From positions 1 to 39,209 of the forward strand of contig NZ_BOMQ01000072.1 of the NCBI RefSeq assembly GCF_016862275.1: DNA of 39,209 bases. Reading direction: 5' to 3'. The stretch comes from Actinoplanes nipponensis (GTDB lineage: Bacteria; Actinomycetota; Actinomycetes; Mycobacteriales; Micromonosporaceae). Position numbers and translations under genes: made by a program. Under the pieces are notes generated by a model that saw only the letters and a list, made by a program, of their open reading frames with translations, was not told the origin of the DNA and did no database searches. This document shows, piece by piece, positions 33,367 to 39,209 of the stretch. Positions within the stretch are counted from its first letter, which is position 1; the number at the start of each line of letters is the position of its first letter.

Positions 33367-34614
33367 GAACATGCCGATCCGGCCGTGGAACTCGCGGCCC
33401 AGCCGCTCGGTGTCCGAGCCGACGATCAGGCCCTGCGGCACCACCTGGAACGCGCGGACGCCGACCCCCCGGTCCCGGCTGGGATTCCAGGCCAGCGCCT
33501 TGCCGGTCGACGGGTTGAGCGCGCCGATGCCGACCCGCTCGACGGCGCCCGGGCCGGCGCCCTTCGCGTCGGTGCCGTACGGGTTGTCCAGGTAGCGCTG
33601 GTGGCCGCCGACGTACACGGCGCTTCCGGTCACCGCGACCGCGTAGAGCGAGTCCCCGCCGGTGCGCTGCACCCAGGTCGGGTTGTGCTTGCCGCCGCCG
33701 CCGGTCTCGAACCGGGCCGCCGAGTCGCAGAGCTTGGTCGGCGAGGAGGCGCGGCCGGTCGCGGCGACGACGAAGTACCGGCCGTCCGGGGAGAACTTCA
33801 CCTGCCGCAGATACGTGTCGAAACCCTTGAGGCATTCCGCCTGGTACGCGTCGGTGTACCAGCTCATCAACGCGGCGGTGGCGCCGGAGACGTTGAACAT
33901 GGCGATCTGCGTGCGGGTGGCCGTGCCGGACCGCAGCAACGCGCCGATCGCGATCAGCCGGCTGCCGTCGGGGGTGATGTCGAAGTGCTCGACCCGGGTC
34001 CGGCTCAGGCCGGGGGCGGACAGCTTGGCGTCGAAGCCGGCGTCGACCGCGCCCGAGCCGGCGTTCACCCGGGCCAGCCCGACCCGCTTGACGTTGTTGA
34101 CTGCGGAGAAGGTGCCGCCGAGGTACAGCTTGCCGGCGCGGGCCTTGAGCGCGCGGACGTCACCCCAGTTGATCCGCGCGCCGAAGCCGGTGATCCGGGC
34201 GCCGGTGCCCACGGCGACCCGGGCCACGCCGCGCTGCGCCGCGCCGTTCACCGTCTTGAAGCCGCCGCCGAGGTAGACGGTGTTGGTCGGGCCCGCGGTC
34301 AGGGCGTACACGGCGCCGTCGACGGCCGGGGCGAACGCGCGCACCGCCCCGTCCCGCAGCCCGTACGCGAAGATGTTCTTCCGCGCGTACGTGGTCCGGC
34401 GCGCGCTGTCCTGCACCTTGGTGAAGGTGCCGCCGACGACGACGGTGTCACCGACCACGGCGAGCGCCCAGACGGTGCCGTCCAGCACGTGCGGGGTGAA
34501 GTCGACCGGGTTGGCCGACACCACCGCCGTTTGGGCCATGTCAGCCGCCGCGGGCGTCGCGCCCAGCAGGGCGGCGCAGGTCAGCGCGGTGGCGGCGAAC
34601 AGGCGGCGTCGCAT
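33355..34614 (-). CDS. Secreted beta-propeller protein
   Basis: A 419-residue protein with a Sec signal (MRRRLFAATALTCAALLGATPAAAD, AxA site near residue 24) and repeated propeller blades: VWALAVVGDTVVVGGTFTKVQ, VYALTAGPTNTVYLGGGFKTVNG, VRALKARAGKLYLGGTFSAVNN and LYAVAVTGSAVYVGGHQRYLDN. The GGTFT/GGxF pattern is that of delta-60/Kelch-like secreted repeats of actinobacteria. Two cysteines (ECLKGF and LCDSAARF) may be bridged. There is no enzyme motif, so a binding or surface role is likely. It starts at ATG 34614. Confidence 0.85.
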   Translation of the reverse strand: MRRRLFAATALTCAALLGATPAAADMAQTAVVSANPVDFTPHVLDGTVWALAVVGDTVVVGGTFTKVQDSARRTTYARKNIFAYGLRDGAVRAFAPAVDGAVYALTAGPTNTVYLGGGFKTVNGAAQRGVARVAVGTGARITGFGARINWGDVRALKARAGKLYLGGTFSAVNNVKRVGLARVNAGSGAVDAGFDAKLSAPGLSRTRVEHFDITPDGSRLIAIGALLRSGTATRTQIAMFNVSGATAALMSWYTDAYQAECLKGFDTYLRQVKFSPDGRYFVVAATGRASSPTKLCDSAARFETGGGGKHNPTWVQRTGGDSLYAVAVTGSAVYVGGHQRYLDNPYGTDAKGAGPGAVERVGIGALNPSTGKALAWNPSRDRGVGVRAFQVVPQGLIVGSDTERLGREFHGRIGMFPAG

Positions 34615-34676
34615 CGGTCAGCTCCCGGGATCGGTACCGCGAGGTCCGTGTCCGGACCGTCGCGTCAGTCACCCGA

Positions 34677-35102
34677 TCAACGAGCGGGCTGACTCCCGGG
34701 ATGCGCGTCCATCTTGTTGACCATGAAGTACGCGGCGCGCTCGAGATACTCCCAGAGGGCGGTGTGGTGCGGCTCCGGCAGGCCCAGCGAGTCGACCGCG
34801 GCGCGCATGTGGAGCAGCCAGGCGTCCCGTTCGGCCGGGCCGACCGTGAAGGGCGCGTGCCGCATCCGCAGCCGCGGGTGCCCGCGCTGCGCCGAGTAGG
34901 TGTTCGGGCCGCCCCAGTACTGCATCAGGAACAGCGTCAGCCGTTCCGCGGCGGGGCCGAGGTCCTCCTCGGGGTACATCGGGCGCAGCAGCGGGTCCTG
35001 GGCCACGCCGCGGTAGAAGGCGTCGACGAGCCGGCGGAAGGTCGGCTCGCCGCCGACGGCCTCGAAGAAGCTGACTTCCGGTTCCTCGCGGGATGCGCTC
35101 AC
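34677..35102 (-). CDS. glbO: Truncated haemoglobin, trHbO (group II)
   Basis: A 141-residue globin that binds O2 and related ligands. Proximal His82 (F8), TyrB10 at 30, TyrCD1 at 43 and Trp95 (G8) lie exactly seven residues after their counterparts in Mycobacterium tuberculosis trHbO (75, 23, 36, 88). The motif YWGGPNTYSAQRGHPRLRMRHAPF is typical. The GTG at 35102 overlaps the stop of the MFS gene (GTGA), which is upstream on the same strand, so the two are made together. A role in O2/NO handling near the membrane is plausible. Confidence 0.93.
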   Translation of the reverse strand: MSASREEPEVSFFEAVGGEPTFRRLVDAFYRGVAQDPLLRPMYPEEDLGPAAERLTLFLMQYWGGPNTYSAQRGHPRLRMRHAPFTVGPAERDAWLLHMRAAVDSLGLPEPHHTALWEYLERAAYFMVNKMDAHPGSQPAR

Positions 35103-36469
35103 CGATCCAGTTTGCCAGCCGTGCTGGGCTGAACCTGCTCCGGTGTGACGCGCGTTGCCCCGAGCGCCCCCGGCCCGGCCGGGTCGATCGGCCCGTCGCC
35201 CGGGGCGACCGGCGGGCGCCGGGCCGCCAGCACCGCCATCAGGGCCAGGCCGCCGAGGCTCCACAGGCCGACGACCAGGGGGATCGAGGAGAACTGGGCC
35301 AGGGCGCCGGTCACCACCACCGCGAAGAACTGGGTGAACTGCACGCCGCCCTGCATGACCGCGTACGCGCGGGCCCGGTAGCCGTGCGGGAGGGCCAGCA
35401 CGAACTCGCCGTTCAGGGTGGGCATCAGGACGCCCTGGGCGACACCGGCCAGGCCCACCAGCACGGCCACGGTGACGGCGTTCGGCGCGAGGGCGGTCAG
35501 CGCCAGGGCCACGGGCATCAGCACGGCGGCCGGCCGCACCAGCCGGCCCCGGGCGCGCCGGCGGATGAGCCGCCCGACGACCAGGCCACCGACCACGAAG
35601 CCGACCGGGCCGGCCGCCATGATCAGGCCCTGGTCGAAGCCGCGGGCGGCCGGGTCCGGGTTCAGCACCGCGGCCCAGCCGGCGGCCAGGCCCTCGGGCA
35701 GGATCGCCAGGGTGGTCAGCGCGAACACCATCAGCGCGATCGAGCGCAGCAGCGGCGTACCGAAGACCAGCCGGAAGCCTTCGCCGGTCTCCCGCAGCAG
35801 GTGCCGGTGCTGGTCGGCGGCCGTGGCCGCGGGCCGCGGCCGCACCCAGACCGCGATGATGGCGGCCGAGACCAGGAACGAGACCGCGTCCAGCGCGATG
35901 CCGAGCCGGGCGTTGAAACCGGTGGCGATGAACGCGCCGAACAGGTAGCCGAAGACCTGGGCGGCCTGCGCGGTGGAGGCGTTGACGGCCAGGCCGGTGA
36001 CCAGGCGCCGGCGGTCCAGCAGCAGCGGCAGCAGCGCCGAGCGCGCGGCCTGGGTGGGCGGGGCGCCCAGCATGGCCATGAAGAGCAGCACGAGGATCGC
36101 CCAGACCGGCATGCCGGGCAGGGCGATGAGCGCGATCGGAACGGCCCGGGTCAGGTCGGCGACGATCAGGACCCGGCGGTACGGGTAACGCTCCGCGAGC
36201 GCCGCCAGCACCGGCCCGCCCACGATCCACGGCAGGTAACTGATCGCGAACGACGCCGCGGACAGCAGCACCGACTCGGACTGCTGGTAGACCAGCACGG
36301 TGATGGCGGCCCGGGCGAGGTAGTCACCGAGCCAGTTGACGACCAGCGAGAAGTAGACGGCGCGGTATTCGCGGGCGGCGAAGAGGTCGCGGAAGGTGAC
36401 GGGGCCGTCCGGCTCCGGCGCGCTCCCGGCCCGGTCGGCCGGCTGCGCATCGGGTCGGTCGTCCGACAC
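35099..36469 (-). CDS. MFS exporter
   Basis: A 456-residue major facilitator with 10-12 hydrophobic helices. FRDLFAAREYRAVYFSLVVNWLGDYLARAAITVLVYQQSES opens TM1, and the motif-A-like loop ERYPYRRVLIVADLTRA sits between TM2 and TM3; a VVGRLIRRRARGRL loop opens the second half. It resembles multidrug or macrolide-type exporters (MefA/Bcr group), but the substrate cannot be told. The GTG at 36469 is used; it overlaps the globin gene at its end. The 220 bp to the next gene hold its promoter. Confidence 0.87.
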   Translation of the reverse strand: MSDDRPDAQPADRAGSAPEPDGPVTFRDLFAAREYRAVYFSLVVNWLGDYLARAAITVLVYQQSESVLLSAASFAISYLPWIVGGPVLAALAERYPYRRVLIVADLTRAVPIALIALPGMPVWAILVLLFMAMLGAPPTQAARSALLPLLLDRRRLVTGLAVNASTAQAAQVFGYLFGAFIATGFNARLGIALDAVSFLVSAAIIAVWVRPRPAATAADQHRHLLRETGEGFRLVFGTPLLRSIALMVFALTTLAILPEGLAAGWAAVLNPDPAARGFDQGLIMAAGPVGFVVGGLVVGRLIRRRARGRLVRPAAVLMPVALALTALAPNAVTVAVLVGLAGVAQGVLMPTLNGEFVLALPHGYRARAYAVMQGGVQFTQFFAVVVTGALAQFSSIPLVVGLWSLGGLALMAVLAARRPPVAPGDGPIDPAGPGALGATRVTPEQVQPSTAGKLDR

Positions 36470-36689
36470 CTGGACCCTCCATCGATTGCGACGGCCGCGG
36501 GATCACCGACGGCCGGACACGTCCCGCCGGAAATCCGGGGTGTGCGGATCCCGCGCGTACGTGACGCTGCAAGTGCAGATGCTCTGTGCACGATTCTGCC
36601 CGATCGTCCGAGCCATGGCTAGGGCGTACGGGCGGAATGTCGGCCATTCGGTCGAGGGCGGACATCCCCCATCATGCCGTAGGTCCAGG
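36470..36689. other. Interval upstream of the MFS-globin pair
   Basis: No gene is supported. It contains CTGCA-AG-TGCAG at about 36568-36579, a 5-bp inverted repeat that could be a regulator site for the MFS promoter; the evidence is weak. Confidence 0.4.
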
Positions 36690-37775
36690 TCAGGTCGCAC
36701 CCCCCGGTGTACCCGACGAGTCACCCGGGCCGCTGGAAAACATCGGCGGAACCGCCGAACGGGGCAGCATCCGCGAAACGGCGATCCGTTCGGAGATGCC
36801 CGAGGTCTCCAGCGCCTCGGTGAGCCGGCGCCGCAACTCGCGCTGCACGACCGGCTGACCGTCCGCGGTGGTCTTGGCGATCGTGCGGATGACCGCGCCG
36901 TCGACGGTCAGCTGCTCGACGCCGATCACGTCCGGCGGCTCGAGGAACTCGGTCGCGTGCTCCGGCTCCTCGGCGAGCGCCAGCGCGGCCCGCCGCAGCA
37001 CCGCGCTGGCCTCCTCGGAGTTGACGAACCCGATCGGGATGTCGATGACCACCATCGCCCAGCCCTGGCTCTTGTTGCCGACCCGGATGATCTCGCCGTT
37101 GCGGATGTACCAGAGCACACCCCGCATGTCCCGCACGGTGGTGACCCGCAACCCGACGGTCTCCACGACCCCGACCGCGTCGCCCAGGTCGACCGAGTCG
37201 CCCACGCCGTACTGGTCCTCCAGCAGCATGAACAGGCCGGCGATGAGATCCTTGACCAGACTCTGGGCGCCGAAGCCGAGGGCCACGCCGACGATCCCGG
37301 CGCTGGCCAGCAGCGGCGCGAGGTTGAAGCCGAGCTCACCCATGACCAGCAGCACGGCCATGGTGAACACGACGGCGGTGACGAAACTGCGCAGCACCGA
37401 GCCGATCGCCTCGGCCCGCTGCCGCCGGCGTTCCGGGATGAAGGTGTTCTCGGCGGCCTCCTGCTGCTTGTCCGCGCGCTCGCGCAGCGGCTTGAGCAGC
37501 GCCGGCATGGCGGCGCGCGACGTGGTGGCGGTCAGCCGCCGGATGCCCCGGTGCAGCAGCCACCGGATGAGCATCGCGATCACCACGATCGCGACGATCC
37601 GCAGCGGCTTGACGATGAACACGTAGCTGCTGTTGGCCAGCCACTGGATGTCGGTCTTGTCCAGCACCCAGGTGCAGAGCGCGTCGGCCTTGCAGCTGGC
37701 CGTGACGTCGGGCGTCCCGGGCAGGAAGGTCGGGATCGACCCGGAGGGTGCGGGGGCGGGTGCCTGCAGAATCAC
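36690..37775 (-). CDS. MscS-family mechanosensitive channel
   Basis: A 361-residue small-conductance channel with an outer N-terminal part holding two cysteines (ASCKADALCTW), TM1 (YVFIVKPLRIVAIVVIAMLIRWLLH), a charged linker, TM2 (FVTAVVFTMAVLLVMGELG) and the pore helix LLASAGIVGVALGFGAQSLVKDLIAGLFMLLEDQYGVGD, the MscS signature. The cytoplasmic beta-domain follows (VETVGLRVTTVRDMRGVLWYIRNGEIIRVGN). It opens under membrane tension to release osmolytes. The GTG at 37775 is eight bases from a TAGGTT -10-like box (37789-37784, minus strand). Confidence 0.93.
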   Translation of the reverse strand: MILQAPAPAPSGSIPTFLPGTPDVTASCKADALCTWVLDKTDIQWLANSSYVFIVKPLRIVAIVVIAMLIRWLLHRGIRRLTATTSRAAMPALLKPLRERADKQQEAAENTFIPERRRQRAEAIGSVLRSFVTAVVFTMAVLLVMGELGFNLAPLLASAGIVGVALGFGAQSLVKDLIAGLFMLLEDQYGVGDSVDLGDAVGVVETVGLRVTTVRDMRGVLWYIRNGEIIRVGNKSQGWAMVVIDIPIGFVNSEEASAVLRRAALALAEEPEHATEFLEPPDVIGVEQLTVDGAVIRTIAKTTADGQPVVQRELRRRLTEALETSGISERIAVSRMLPRSAVPPMFSSGPGDSSGTPGGAT

Positions 37776-37987
37776 GGGGCCCTAACCTACCGGCCCGCGA
37801 GCCCCGGGCCGAACCGGCCGTCCGCACCGCAGACCTCAGACGTTTACGGCCCGGCCACAGATTGTGCTCGCCATTTCGTCATTCATCAGGGACTATTGGC
37901 CCACGAGCACCGGTGCATCCGGCGCTCGTGCCATGACGACAAGCACACGGGAGCGGTTGCTAGCACCTACACCGAAGGGTGATCGCG

Positions 37988-38530
37988 ATGCCTGACATAC
38001 GACCCACGGTCGGCTCCTCCGCGTTGGTGTTGAACGCTACCTACGAGCCGCTGTGCGTCGTATCGGTGCGTCGAGCGACCATCCTCGTGCTGACCTCGAA
38101 GGCCGAGTGCGTCTCCGACGGGGACGGCATCCTGCACAGCGCCCACCACACCCTGCCGGTGCCGTCCGTGGTCCGGCTGACGAGGTACGTGAAGGTCCCG
38201 TACCGAACCCACGTCGGACTCTCCCGCCGAGCGATCTTCGCCCGCGACGGCGGCCGCTGCGCCTACTGCCGCGGCTCGGCCGAGACGATCGACCACGTGT
38301 TCCCCCGCAGCCGCGGCGGCCTGCACGCGTGGGAGAACGTGGTGGCGGCCTGCGCGAAGTGCAACCACAGCAAGGGCGACAAGACGCCGGCGGAGCTGGG
38401 CTGGCGCCTGCACGCGGCGCCGGCGGCTCCGCGGGGGGTGGCTTGGCGGGTGCTGGGGCATCGGACGCCGGATCCTCGGTGGGCGGATTGGCTCGATCTT
38501 CCCAAGCCGGTGGGTGCCGAGGCGGCGTAG
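37988..38530 (+). CDS. HNH endonuclease-domain protein
   Basis: The 180-residue protein has an N-terminal region common to actinobacterial HNH proteins (LVLNATYEPLCVVSVRRATILVL, HSAHHTLPVPSVVRLTRYV) and an HNH nuclease core: Cys91 and Cys94 in CAYC, the DH of ETIDHVFPRSRGG (102-103), Asn117 and C-x2-C in ACAKCNHSK (122/125). It should bind zinc and cut DNA, but the biological target is unknown. The ATG at 37988 has GAAGGGTG upstream; a GTG at 37979 would add three residues. It is the last gene before the terminal repeat array. Confidence 0.9.
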   Translation: MPDIRPTVGSSALVLNATYEPLCVVSVRRATILVLTSKAECVSDGDGILHSAHHTLPVPSVVRLTRYVKVPYRTHVGLSRRAIFARDGGRCAYCRGSAETIDHVFPRSRGGLHAWENVVAACAKCNHSKGDKTPAELGWRLHAAPAAPRGVAWRVLGHRTPDPRWADWLDLPKPVGAEAA

Positions 38531-38770
38531 CTTCGGTCTCGCTGAAGACAGATGGGTGAGTTGGGGGCCGGGTGCGTAACCGGGCTCACGAGTTGGTTGA
38601 TCTCCTAACGGAGTCCAGTTCACGCCTTATTGGCCTCGTCGCTTCGTCATTCTTGGCAGAGGGCGATTCAGGGTCGGTGCCGGTGCCTGCTCGGTGGCCG
38701 CTTTTGTTCGCCGCCCGCGCCCCTAAGTGTTCGCCGTCGACGAGCCCTCCACGGTTATGGCGGATTGACT
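38531..38770. other. Spacer between the HNH gene and the repeat array
   Basis: No gene, tRNA or clear hairpin is seen in these 240 bp. The base composition is less GC-skewed than the flanking genes. Confidence 0.5.
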
Positions 38771-39209
38771 GGATCTTGAGGGCTCGGGTCAGGCGCTTGG
38801 ACCGTCGAGCTGTCGGGTGTACCAAGATCCGCAGTTGGTGGCAGGGCGGTTGGATCTTGTGGAGTGGTGGCCGGTTGAGCGTGGCTACTGCATCAAGATC
38901 TGGGTGCAGCGGGCGATGCCGTCGGATCTTGTGGAGTGGTGGCCGGTTGAAAGCGGCTGCCGCATCAAGATTCACGCATTGGGCGCAACGCGGTCCGATC
39001 TTGTGGAGTGGCGGTGCGCTGGACCGGGTTAGCGCCACAAGATCTGGGTGTAGGGCCGTGATGGGGCCGGATCTTGTGGAGTGGCGGCGCGCGGGACCGG
39101 GTGAGCGTCACAAGATCTGGGTGCGGGGCGTGATGTGGTCGGATCTTGGGGAGTGGTGGCCGGTTGAGCGTGGCTGCCGCGTCAAGATTCACGCATTGGG
39201 TGCAACGTA
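38771..39209. repeat. Array of 72-73 bp units with GATCTTG/CAAGATY pairs
   Basis: GATCTTG occurs at 38853, 38925, 38997, 39070 and 39142 (spacing 72, 72, 73, 72). In each unit its inverse CAAGATC or CAAGATT begins exactly 41 bp later (38894, 38966, 39038, 39111, 39183). A degenerate first unit (GATCTTG 38771, CAAGATC 38823) precedes the array. Unit bodies come in two types and linkers in two types, mixed between units. The array runs off the right edge. Confidence 0.92.

Noticed and set aside
36568..36579. CTGCA-AG-TGCAG as an operator
   Set aside because: Short arms and no known consensus; mentioned only as weak within the interval entry.
38586..39038. Minus-strand frame with a repeated PPLHKI peptide
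   Set aside because: It is only the translation of the 72-bp (24-codon) units; a 73-bp unit shifts the frame, and no ribosome site is seen.
38771..39209. CRISPR array
   Set aside because: The whole unit, not only a short repeat, is similar; there are no unique spacers, and no cas genes are near.

Overview
The window is very GC-rich, gene-dense DNA from a high-GC actinobacterium. GTG starts are frequent, 4-base GTGA stop/start overlaps are common, and several starts sit 6-8 bases after a TANNNT -10 box, as in leaderless transcription. The gene set (class A PBP, cell-wall-anchored protein, trHbO-type globin, actinobacterial HNH protein) suggests Micromonosporaceae, perhaps Actinoplanes. This is inference; no marker gene proves it.

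Left part (1-4.7 kb, minus strand): a heliorhodopsin, a secreted LPxTG wall-anchored protein, a MOSC protein whose 5' end lacks a normal start codon, a PadR regulator with an operator palindrome over its start, and a membrane protein cut by the window edge. A tRNA-Arg(TCT) with its own promoter follows. From 4.7 to 7.6 kb lie an alpha/beta hydrolase, a divergent SSB with a long disordered tail, and 700 bp of non-coding DNA packed with perfect hairpins, including two identical 41-bp hairpin repeats.

Middle part (7.6-27.7 kb): cobalamin biosynthesis is split into three transcription units, cobD-cobQ-kinase, a CobB-like gene, and cobC-cobT-cobA. Between them lie an M48 protease, an M20 dipeptidase preceded by a coupled 26-residue leader ORF, an FAD monooxygenase, a 68-residue protein with a perfect actinobacterial LexA (SOS) box over its start, an ATP-dependent DNA ligase, a 700-bp G-rich degenerate repeat tract, a small membrane protein, SURF1, a TIGR03086-type protein and a class A PBP. 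The CobB-like protein has lost the glutaminase nucleophile cysteine.

Right part (27.2-39.2 kb): a VOC protein, trehalose-6-phosphate synthase, a membrane-anchored extracytoplasmic protein, EttA, a thioesterase, a hypothetical protein, a YbjN-type protein, a secreted beta-propeller, an MFS exporter overlapping a trHbO globin, an MscS channel and an HNH nuclease. The last 440 bp is an array of 72-73 bp units, each carrying GATCTTG and its inverse CAAGATY exactly 41 bp apart. It runs off the window.

The points most worth a second look are the terminal mosaic repeat array, the SOS-box small protein, the nucleophile-less CobB, the heliorhodopsin locus and the hairpin-rich element upstream of cobD.
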